A stretch of DNA of 64,000 nt from Phaseolus vulgaris (lineage: Eukaryota > Streptophyta > Magnoliopsida > Fabales > Fabaceae): positions 31,405,475-31,469,474 of the forward strand of contig NC_023751.2 in the NCBI RefSeq assembly GCF_000499845.2, written 5' to 3'. Both the position numbers and the translations under genes were made by a program. Positions 9,449-21,400 of the stretch are shown one piece after another. The notes under the pieces were generated by a model. It searched no databases and was not told the origin of the DNA. It saw nothing but the letters and a program-made list of their open reading frames with translations. Numbering within the stretch: the first letter of the stretch is position 1; every line of letters starts with the position of its first letter.

Positions 9449-12400
9449 TTAACAGCGGACAGCGTTTTTTTCAAAGCAGAATGATAAATTTGTCTTCTTA
9501 CTTGAACCAAAGTTGAACTTCATGTCTCCAGCTTCATTCTGAACAGCAGAATTGCTTGTGGAAGGGAAGCAAAAAACTACCGCCGGAGACTTTTTCGAAC
9601 CAAAACTATAAGACAGTTCAGTAGATCCTTGTTTTAATTGGTGCTGATCCCCAGCAGAAAACAAAGGCGTGATGGATGGAGTTGGTGGCTCAGAGAATAC
9701 AGAAGAGGAAGTTGAAACAGGAAAGGTAAATCCAGAGCCATTATCGGATGCTACTGTCCATTTTGATTCAGGCTTCTTAATAGAAATAGGAGGTAAAACT
9801 GGTTTAATGCTCGCAGGGTTAGTGGAAGCCTGCTTTTCTTGATTTACACCATAAGGATGGCCTCCAATTGGGAGAGTCATTTTCGTAGCATCCTGCAACA
9901 ATAATTAGTGTATAAATAATAATTGGGGAGTGTTATAATTATAGAAAAAAGACGAAGATCTTATATTATCAAGAGTATCTAGATTATAATCATTCTGAAT
10001 GTTTTTATTTATTCTCATATTATATTTTTAATATCAGAGGCATTCGTGTTGTATTGATTCCGTTTTCTCAATATAAACAAAGCATTTGTGTTGTTTCAGA
10101 ACTACATGGTTTCATCTCAATATCTCTGTCTTTCCTATAGTTTAGCAGGTGACAACCAAATTTAAGATATATTTTAGAAATATCATCCCCGCCTCCCCAA
10201 ATACATCCAACAACTCAATTAACGAAATTGATAACTTGTCAGGTTATAATCAGCTTATTAACAATCTACAGTTCTCCCAACACTGGAATAAGGACTATTA
10301 GTTGTTCTAATTATCCCTGGACGCAACATATTGCTAGCAAACTTCTTAATCCCATTAATTTCTGAATGAACAGCTGTTGATCATTCACATCAAACAGCTG
10401 TTGGTATTCTATAAACACTTCACCTAAACCCTTGTTCGTAGCTTTCCAAGATGCTTGCGCATTACAAGGAAAAGGATCTCCCTTCAAAGCTATCTTATTT
10501 TCTCCTGGTTCCTATTTATAAGTATCAGAAGTTTGCTTCACGAGTCATGTCCCCAAACTAGACCAATCTATTCCAAACACAACCACCCAAATTGAACCAC
10601 AAACTTTTTCTTAATCCCCACACACCATGTACTTCAAGCACCACTTCATCAGCCAGTTTCATCTCCTTTTGCTCCAGTCCGAGTACCTTTTCTTCTCCTT
10701 CCATTAACTTAGCTGGTCCTGCACTTCACCCCCCAGCCCCCATGTCCCCCATTTGAACTGTTTATAAACAAAGTCCCTTCTCTCTTTTGATTGTTTGATA
10801 TGCCTCTGTCGTTGCTGCCACCAAATTTGTTTCCTCAAACAGCTGAGCTCTATCCATGAATTCCTCTAGCAACCGGTTGAGGAAGGCATATCCCTTTTAA
10901 AATACTCATTTGAACTGTTCTTTAGCAAAGCCCCTCCTTTTTTAATTGTACAGTATGGCTGACTTTAAATAAAACCCCTTCATTTCAGAAAGGAATATCC
11001 CTCTTTTAAAATCACTCCATCTGCACTTTCGGTGGAGAAGACATCAGTTCAAATAACAAACTGCTGATGATACTCCATAACCATTTGACAATGGCCCAAA
11101 CAGATTTGGAACAAACACCAACCTGGCTGGAAGTGTCAAATCAACATCCTAGAACTGCTCCCAACTTGGAGATGGATTCTGTTCCTCCAACCAATGAAAC
11201 CAGAGTAATAACCTTTCTTTAAGAGCTCCCAACTCTTCCTCCAGCTTCACAGCATTCACCTTTAAAATAAGAATCAACCCTATCAATCCATCCTTAGATG
11301 TTGTCCGTGGAGAAGACCAGTATCTCCAACTCTATACCTTTTTTTAACAAGGAGGTGAGAGACTCATGTATCCAAGAACAAGAATCCAAAATTCATTTCT
11401 AACTCTTCTCACTAACTCAACTGTCATCCCCTCACCATGGCTGTCATTCTCATCTTTCTAGTTCAAAGACATTTGATGCCACCACCAAAACCAGTCTGTG
11501 TGGTACATCCCCAAAGATTCCTTTTCAGCAATCACCTTATCACACACCCTACAGAATTTAGCTTATGTTCCTCCATTTGTGGCAACACTTCTCCAAGGTT
11601 TCTTCTACCCACGACACAATTCCAGCTAGCACGTTGACAGTCAAAAGCTCCCAAAATCAGGAGTTCTGATACCACTACACCAGATGATAAGAAAAGAAAA
11701 GAAAGAAATCCAGAGTAAATTCAGTATATTAGTGCTGAAATCTGACTCATTAGGATAACGCAGTGCCTGAATATAGAAGACTGAGGATGATAGAAAATGT
11801 AACAGAGAGAGAGAATATCCTTTGCAGTAACCCGTGCCTAGCTTTTCTCAAATGCCCAAGCCAATTCCAGCCTGCCCTCACATCTCTCCACTAACAAATC
11901 ATATGCATCATTCTCTCGCATTTCAAACCCACCTCAGCCTTGGACACTACTTCCCCTTCTCACATTTTTCAATAAGATTATCAACACAAATTTAGATAGT
12001 CAAACAGCAAAAATACATGTGAAGCATTTACAGCCAATATATAATAATATAAAAAATTTGTATAGAGCTTACATCATTTCCAAGTCTGGGGTTGCGGCTA
12101 TTATAAGCATTCACATCAGGCACCAAGGTTTCTTCTTTTCTAACTTCGGTAGATTTATCAGTACTATCCTTCAGTTGCGTATCAATATGGTAGTTTCCCT
12201 TGCCTTCAATCAATAAAGTAGATTTCTTTCCTTCAAGCCCATCATATTTATAAGGGCTAAAATCATTTAATTTATGCAAGTCGTTATCTTCATTTGAAAA
12301 GGTAGTACTGAACTCAATAGAAGATTCAGAGTTCCTCCATTTTGGTGCCATCTTGAGCTCAGCAAATTTCTCTTTAGGTGTGGGAATGTTTCTATCAATA

Positions 12401-15400
12401 TGGTCTAATATTTTCTTAGCCATCAAACTAGTATGCAAGTGAACTGTTGGAACACCAGCCGGAAAGCCCAGTGGCTTATTAGTGGAGCCTGCCCCAATAG
12501 TTTCCATGCTCTTTGCAACAGGAGTGAAACCATCAACAAAACCAGAACTTTCTCTCTGTGAAGGACCATTCAGAGATGAATAAGCTGGTTTTCTTGAAGA
12601 AGATTGTGCACCAAACTTATGCCTAGTCCGACGAACAGGTCCAACAGATCCATATCCACTTTCTGATGCTCCAGATGTGGATTTATCCTGTGTTTAACAT
12701 AATTAAATTAGGATCCAAAAGAAAGAGAAAAATCCAAAAGATAAATTTAAGAGATATAATTCCAATGAAGGAAAATTAACAAATAAAATAAGCTAAACAA
12801 CAGATTAAGAAATTTAGTGTCAAAAAACTTATGTCTAAAACAGTAAAATAAGCAAGAAAACATCAAATCCAACTTGCATGATAAGATATTTTCCTTATTT
12901 TGAATGCCTTTAACTTGCTATATGAGATTATTTCAATTATCGGTATCAGCCTACACTACACAGCCATAATTTTAAGCTTTATAAGCTATAACCAAATATT
13001 TGGAAGCAATCACAACCTCTAAAAATAATAGAATGCATTACTTCTATAGCCACACAAAATTATAAATATAAAAGTTACAGAAGCAAAGTTTTGGAAAGTT
13101 GGCTAGTATAATCAAAATTTCTATTTTGAGTTACAAATAGATGGTAAAATGTGAAAAAATAAATAAATGAATTCTTGTAAAATTGTTGAAGATATTATTT
13201 AATAATTGTTGGAGATCCAACATCGACTATAAATATGATCAAATTATAGTATAGAAGGGGGCAAACTTCACCTAACAAACTAATTTAAGAGATTTAGTTT
13301 GCCTTTTTGAAGTGAAAAATCACATGAATACCTATCTCACAAATTCCAACAATTCGTGGTATCCAATGATATTCTCCATCAAACTTCGTATTCTTATACT
13401 CCTCAACAAAATGAAGTAACTAAACTCAAAAATGGACATCTTAGAAACTACTCAAATCCTTGTCCTTTAGAGTTACGCTCCATGTTGCTTTTGGGAGAAT
13501 TTTGTCCTTAGAGCATGTTATCTCGTTAATTGAATGTCATCATCCATCCTTAATGATAAGATACTTCACCCTATCCTTTTCCCTCATTCCAATCTATACC
13601 ACCTTCATCCATGCGTTTTTTTCTCCACATGTTTTTATACATAACTTTACTGTTGGTCAAGCTAAACTTTCTCCACGATTGTTCTTAGGGATGGGACTAC
13701 CAGCGGCCCACTTAGAAAAACATGGGGCGGGCTGCCTATTCCAACCCGTTGGCCCATGTAAGCCCGCATAACCCGCAGCCCATGGGGGGAAAGGCGAGCT
13801 AACCTGCATAACATGCAATACTTAAAAATTTAGAAATTTCATTCTACACCCCCATTTTCTTCATGCAACCTCATTCTAAAAATTCTAAAATTATCCATTC
13901 CAAATTCTACAATCTAAAATACAAATTTGTATTCTGGATTGTGAAATCTGGGATATTGTACAATCCAAAACACAAATTTTAACTTCCAAGTTCTATAACT
14001 CCGAAAGTCTCTGAATTTCACATCACGAAAATTTTACTAATATCTTATTACGCATGTGTGAGAATAATATTGTGAGACCATCTACCTAATTAATCTAAAT
14101 GAAAAAAAAAATTAAATTTATTCACAATTTATATTTAAAAATTTATTTTCATTAATTTTAAAAAAACATTTTTTATGCGGAGCTAGCCAATAAAATCAAC
14201 TCACATATTCTATGCGGGACAGGTCAACCCAGCCCGCATTTTGCGGACCAAATGCGGGACAGGCCAGCTCGCATTGCATTCCCTAATTGTTCAAATGTCT
14301 TTTCTAGGATATCATCATTCTCAAAAAAGGTATTGATGTTTCTCTCCTAAACTTAATTGATATTTTTTTTCATATCTCTTTCTTTGAGTTTGTCTCGTAT
14401 TTCACTTGTTTCCTTCTAACCAAGATATATGTAGTCAATTTCCCACCTTCGTCAATCTTCCTTCATCACCAAATGACCCTACCATACCTCAAGATGCTTC
14501 TCCAGCACCATTAATGGTAGATCAACACCAATGTTATCCAAAATCGATTATGACGGCAACATGATGGAAACCGGTGGCGGATTTAATAATTGTTGCCACA
14601 ACATAGCGGTGGCAAGGCGAATTTTTCATGGTGGCCTGTGGTGGCTGCTTTTTGCATCACGGTATGCTAGCAGTGAACTGGGATAACGAAAAATGAGAGA
14701 AGGAGGTTGTGTGGCGACGATACAAGATATGATGTGGGTGGGCAGCAGCAGCACAATCTCCAATGAAGGTGTGCGGCGACAGCGATAGCAGAAATATGAG
14801 CACCATGTTTAACAATGTGATGCAACTCAAGAGTGGCATGTGAGGAACTCTAATATTTTTTAAAAAACTACAGCAAAACAAAACCTAAAATGAATTGGGC
14901 CGCACCATACCTGACCCAATTGAAATGTTAATAATAACCCATAAACAGCAGCCTATAGGCATGACTTAGAGTGATTTGCGAAAAAAAAAAACCTACAGCA
15001 AAACAAAACCTAAAATGAATTCGGTCATACCATACCCTGTCCAATTGAAAAGTTATAATGTTAACCTAGTAATATTCTATACACAGCAGCCAATACTTCC
15101 ACTATAACTCGTTATGGTTTCCGTTATAGCTTTATAAAGAATTTTTAGGGTCCTCGATATTTTCCGTTATTTGATATCGATAACATTGATCAACATTGCC
15201 CACAACCTATTGACATTCCAATGCATAACCCATCATCAACAAATAATGATATAGTTCAGGCCATGCCTGATCCTTCCCCGACACTATCTTCAATTTCTAC
15301 CATACATTATACTTGTTTGTCCTCGTTATCTTCTGTTTCTATTCCTACATCTCCAGGTGAAACTTTATCTCACCCAAATTGGCGACAAGTGATGAATGAT

Positions 15401-18400
15401 GAAATGTGTACACTTCAAAGTAGTGGTGCTTGGGAATTGGTTCATTTTCCAACTGGCAAATTAATTGTTGGTTGTTGATGATTTTACGCACTTAAAACAG
15501 GATGATGGTAAAATTGATCATTATAAAGCCCGTCTGGTTGCCAAAACACACACACAAATCTAAGTACAAGATTATTTCGACACTTTCTCTTTTGTTGCCA
15601 AAATGACACATCATACTTTTTTTCTCCATTGCATATATTCATCAATGAACTGTGTTTCAACTAGACCTCAAGAATGCATTTCTACTTGGTGATATTGATC
15701 TACATAGATAAATCTCCTAGATCTTTTTCTTAGGGAGTTACCCGATATAGTATGTCATCTTCATAAGTCCCTATATAGCCTCAAGCAATCATAATGTACA
15801 TGGTTTGGGCATTTTCAAACTGTCATATAGCTGTTTCGAATGATACTAAGTGATGTTGATCACTCTATTTCATCATGATTCTTTCCATAGATGCACCTAC
15901 TTTCATTTTATATGCAGACAACATTGTTATCAAAGGTAGTGATAAGGTATTGTCTAACTAAAAGAATATTTCACTCAAAAGTTCCAGACAAAAGATCTCA
16001 AGACACTTGAATTATTTCGTTGGTATACAAGTTGCACAGTCCAAGGATGGTTTGGTCATCTCTCAAAGAGAATATGATCATGACCTTTTAGGAGAAACAG
16101 GGACGTTAAGTGTTATAATGATAGAAAAAAGACAAATCTTTTATAATCAAGAATATCTTTCATAATCTTTCAGAATCAGAAATATCTAGGAATGCTTTTA
16201 TTTATTACTGCATCACATCATTATTATTAGAGGATACCATATCTCTTCTATTGATTGTACTGAGTTTGTCTTCTCCATATATGTTGTCTCAAAAACACGT
16301 GGTTTCATCTCAATGACTCTCTATGTCCTATAGTTAACAATTATGTTGAAGATATGATTAGAAAGAAAGAAGGATATTGGAGATTGACGGTTACTTTAAC
16401 ATATAGAAAGTCAATTTACTTTCTCAACTTCAACAACCAATTGGCCGACATGTATACAAAGTCTCTTCAGGGGTCTTGTGTTGATAACATTTGGAAGGGG
16501 AGTGTTAAGAGTATAATTTGATTATGTTAGAGATATAATTTGATTACATCAAATAGTGAGACATGATACGATTTAATAGGGAAATATCTTGCCAAATATT
16601 TTTCATTATTATATATTGACTTTGTTTCGTATTATTGGTCTCTTCTTCATTATAAATAAGAACACTCGTTTGTACACAGTACACAGAATTAATCATATTT
16701 CTTCTTGGTTTCTCTCTTCTCAACATGGTACAAAAGCAATACCATCCTCCGTGACTTGTATTATCACTAATATTTTCAACAAATATCATTATTTAAATGT
16801 ATGCATGCATGTTTATATCCATAATATCTTTAAGTATTGAGCAAGAACAGGTACAAAGATACAGCAGGATGAAAAAAAAAATCACAGGACATGAAAGCAT
16901 CAAGAGAGTGATTTACACTTTTAGTAATTTACAGATTGTTAAAAGAATTGATGTACTACACAAATTACAAGTGATATGCAATCATGAAAGGATCATTATA
17001 CTGAAAGGTACCTGTAGATACATAGCAGTCCTTGATTGAAAGATGGGAGTTGATGAAACGTGGTTATTTTCTCCTTGTATGTGAATGAACTGGTGAAAAA
17101 GAAAAAGAGAAAAAGAAACATTACAAGTATGGATTCAACTTGAAGGATTAAAGTACAAGAAAACAAAAATAGTACCTTTGATTTAGACTTTGTTAAAAGA
17201 GTTCTAGAATAAGGAGTACGGGGGAAATTTTGAAGTCCATATCTTCTCTGACTTTGTGGTGTTATGTAAGCATCCCGCACCACAGCACCTGGCCAACATG
17301 TTGACGACTTCTTTGATGGTGATGGATCATATGGTTTTATTGCACCATCAACACCATGCAACACCGTGTTTTCAACAACATGAATCATATCCTTAGAACT
17401 GGGACCTGCCTCTGATACACGAGAATCCATGTAAGCTCTAGCAATCTCTATTGGTGAAGCAGCAATTTGATCCTGAACCTGGAGATTTGTTAATTTGACT
17501 ATCTCAGAAAAGTAAAATTGCCTGACCCAAAAGAGGCATATTCTACAATGCAAATACATCCTAAGATGATTCAATATTTAAAACTCCATCTTCACTTTTA
17601 CGACAGAAATTTAAAGAACAATGCTTGCAAATGTTTACGAAAAAATTTTAATTTGTCTCAAACAAATTCCATATTGGGACTGAACCAGAATTAGAGCAAT
17701 GAATAGAAGTTTTTTTATTGATACTTCCCCCATGCTTAGATCAGTATCAGAAAGATACAACAGTGATGGAGATGAAGAATATAAGGAAAGTTTAACCCCC
17801 ATGAATGATATCATATTACATTACTCACTTTTGAAACACCAAAAGGTGTTGAGGTCCCCCACATAGCTCCAGTTGACTCTTCCTGCCTTTGTTCATTTGA
17901 AACATTTGGAAGCCCATGCGCCATTGCAAGGAACTCAGGATCTTTCCTAGAAGTCAAACTTGTATTTTCCTTACCTTGTTTAACATTAGAAAGGTCCATT
18001 ACCCTTGAATTTATTACTGCCACTAAATGATCAAATTCATCTCTACATGAGGAGATTAAAGATTGTTAGACATGGTACATCCATAGTCCATAGAATAGAA
18101 TACAAAAAATATATTTTCTTCACGAAGGGAAATCTTGGAAGGGAAAGTACGAAAGGGTAAATTTTCCCTTTTTTTGATTAAATATTCTTTTGTTTGAAAA
18201 TAAAACTAAAATGGGGTAGAATGAAAGATTATCAATGTAACCTTCTAAGTAATGTTTATTACTATTTATAAACATTTTACAATACTCTACAGTCTCTACT
18301 CAATTAAAAAGTGAAAAATCAAACCTCCACTTCAACTAGGAAGCAAGATGTGAAAAGAAAAAGAAAGACTTTTTTGTCTAATTATAGTACCATTAAACAA

Positions 18401-21400
18401 AATAATATATATATGAGAGAATTTATTTAGTAACAAATTTAAACCTAACTCATTGGCCCAAAATGCTTAATAATCCCTAGCTTCACCAAATTGGAGAAAT
18501 GATTGCTAATAACATACCAATGCAATGTGACATGTTTTGGTTCTCTACGACATTCACACATCAAGTGTAAATAAAAAATATAAATTAATTAATTAACTAA
18601 AGAATGATAACGATGAACATTTTTTACTTCAACAGCCAAACAAAAACACTTATTACTGTTGAAGAATGATGAAAATAAAGGCCCAGGATATTAGGGCAAA
18701 GTATTTTTTGTACAACATGAATAACTTTCACAGTAGAATTAAGGAATGAGTAATTCAAGCAAGGAAAAAGAAATTTAATTTATAAAAAATAAACTAATGT
18801 ACCTAGAGAATTTCTTCCCTTTGACCATCTGCTCAATATCAGAAATATTTTTATCAGACTTCTCTACTTTTTCATGTTGTCTGGAAACAGCCATGTCTAA
18901 ACTGCTTTCCACTTTACCACTGATGTCATCAGCACTAGCCATTTCAGATGATTTGGATGCCAAAAGCTTCAAAAGAATAACCATACTCAAACTATAAAAA
19001 TATGGAGATGAGAAAAAGAAATAAAATGTAGTAACATCCTACTCCACTAGATTATACAGAACAAGGAAAAGGTTGGAGAATGCAGCTAAGCAATATGCAA
19101 AAAATATATTTGCGCAAGGCAAATGACCACTGCAAGATGGATATTTAAGATACAAAACCAACATTATGAACAGTGACACTCAGTACAGAAATAGTTGAGA
19201 CAGATAAAATAGTTTAATCATTTTAATTGAAAATAGATTCATATAAACATATATAAGTTTTATGATGAAGAGAAAAAGAAAATTGATTATATACATACAA
19301 GGACATATAAGGTAAAATTCAGATAATCAACAATTAATCACATGACAGGAATGAATAAAAGGGTGTACAGATTTGGAATAAAGAGAGAGACCATTTGTTT
19401 GAATGGAGAAAAAATTAGGGGATAAAAAATTTTGAAATTTAAATTGAAGAGAAATAGAAGGAGGAAAGAAAGTTGAGGCCTGCTTCTTAAAGTCAACTTG
19501 TCTCTTCTTTTCCACATCATCATCAACCAAATAAGAGAAAGTGTATAGTTATTTATATTCTTTCTCTTCTTTAATCTATTCCTCTCACTTTTTCCACAAA
19601 CAAACACAATGCAAAAACCAATAGTATTTAAAATGAATCACAGATTAAAAATGGTATGGATAAGTTTTTGAATTAGAATTTGGTTTCAGTTCCTTTTGCT
19701 TATTTACAGAGACTAAAACTTATTTAGGATTTTAGAACTTTACAAGTAGTAGCTTCAACTTCTTTAGCTTTATATAATTTAGGATTTAAAAATATCCAAG
19801 CAAACAAAGTATATAGTTTTGGTTGGTTGGCAAATTTTGTGGTTGAACTCCATAAAAATTTATAGAGATTGGGTAAATCTGCAAAAATTAGAAGCATTTT
19901 TTCAAGTTTCAGAGAAGCGTAAACATTTCTTACATGTATATCACTTTTGCGTGAAGCATCTCCATGACTGTCACCAGTTTCCCGTATATCTATTGTCAGT
20001 GAAAAAGTTTATCAGAAAGTTGAGTGAGTCACCATATTATAGATTAATCAGAAAATTATATTATATATGAAACAGATAAGAAGAATAGGCAGTAGAATTA
20101 ATTCCCCATTAAAAGGGCTCATTATGTCCACAAGCTGAAAGCACAAGGGGCACCGAATAAATATTCAACACTTGTCAAGCATAAGATGATTTACACTGAT
20201 CACACATAATATAGAACATAAATATAGACATAATGAAGGATAATATGCTTGAGAAATTGAAAATTTAGAAGGTTCAGGGGAACTAGAGAATAATCTCTTT
20301 CAATATATTATTACTCAATTGTCAAAGCTCATACCAAGTTATGACAGGAGAAAAGAGAAAATTATAGAATACAAGAGAGGAAAAATTTGTGACCAGTCAA
20401 TCTTTTCTGATTTTACAATGAGAGGAGAAAACCTTTAGAGCCATGGTAATCAAAAAAGAGATCTTACACAAGATCAGAAAGAGAAATATAAATTGTAAAT
20501 TGAGAGATTGTAACACGGATTCGTAAGATCCTACAAATTTTATAAAAAATTATATACACATAAAATCATTATATCTAACTCAATTATTCCCAGTTTCTTA
20601 GGCGCTTATGGGGAATATAGTGAGTCATAATTATAGGCTTATGGGGAAGAGAGTGAATCACAATTGTAGGAGAGAGGGATTCGTGAAATAAATCAGTTGT
20701 GATTCTCTTAATCCAGTCACAACGCAGTAGTTGAACTTGGAAGTTGGAAGAGAAGGAGGAGTCATGTGGAATGGAAATTGTGGCAATTGGCTTTAAAAAA
20801 TACCAATTGGGCTTTACTTAATTGGCCACGCGGCATGACTCCTGCCTCCCATCTCAACCCAATAAAGTTATTATTTATAAACCCTAAAAAGAAAGGATGT
20901 TGAGCACCACGAGAGAGGAGTGTGAGGAGCACCCACCGCAAGTGCCACAATGTCGCCAAAGGCGCCACCATGCTGACGTGAGAAGCATCGTCGAAAGGTA
21001 TGGTAAGAAGGCACGAGAATCAACGTTGTGAGGAACGCAGCGAGAGGCGCCACCGCGAGAACCACAAGAAGAGGCACCGCCACGAGAACCACAACAAGAG
21101 GCGCCGCTAGAGGTGCCGCTGTGAGAACTGTTGAGAGAGGCAATTTGAAACATCGCGAGACTCACCACTCCCATGTGAGTTGCAATTTGCAACGTCAATA
21201 CGACGCCATCCACCGGAATCACACTTTCCAAGTGATCGGAGATCGGAGATGGAGTTGAAGATCGTAGAGTCGTATGATGTTACGACTTGGATCACGATTT
21301 TGACTACCATGTTTACATCTATACAAGGAACTACACAAAATACTATAACAAAATTAATTGTAGTACAACATGGTGATAATTTTCTATATATATCTAAAAC

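Larger units (their letters stand above)
13336..16502 (+). mobile_element. Degenerate Ty1/copia element in a NUP1-like intron (interrupted)
   Basis: Plus-strand pieces of a Copia polyprotein appear in order. Integrase is at about 13340-13680 (SNDILHQTSYSYTPQQNEVT) and resumes at 14294 (KCLFLGYHH). Reverse transcriptase spans about 15220-16090 (LSHPNWRQVMNDEMCTLQSS, DGKIDHYKARLVAK, HKSLYSLKQS, YFVGIQVAQSKDGLVISQRE). The RNase H tail is near 16430-16470 (NNQLADMYTKSLQG). There are many stops and frameshifts. The element is interrupted by a 600-bp hAT-like insertion, by a segment at about 14545-15180 and by an LTR-like insertion at 16109-16326. A purine-rich tract, TTTGGAAGGGGAG, precedes the LTR at 16503. 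Confidence 0.8.

Noticed and set aside
19338..19607. Minus-strand frame proposed as the missing NUP1-like exon (DDDVEKKRQVDFKKQ)
   Set aside because: No suitable splice acceptor precedes it and the phase could not be made to fit both neighbours.
20884..21258. Overlapping frames rich in Arg/Thr (plus) and Ser/Gly/Cys (minus)
   Set aside because: They come from short tandem GC-rich units; neither strand shows a recognisable domain.
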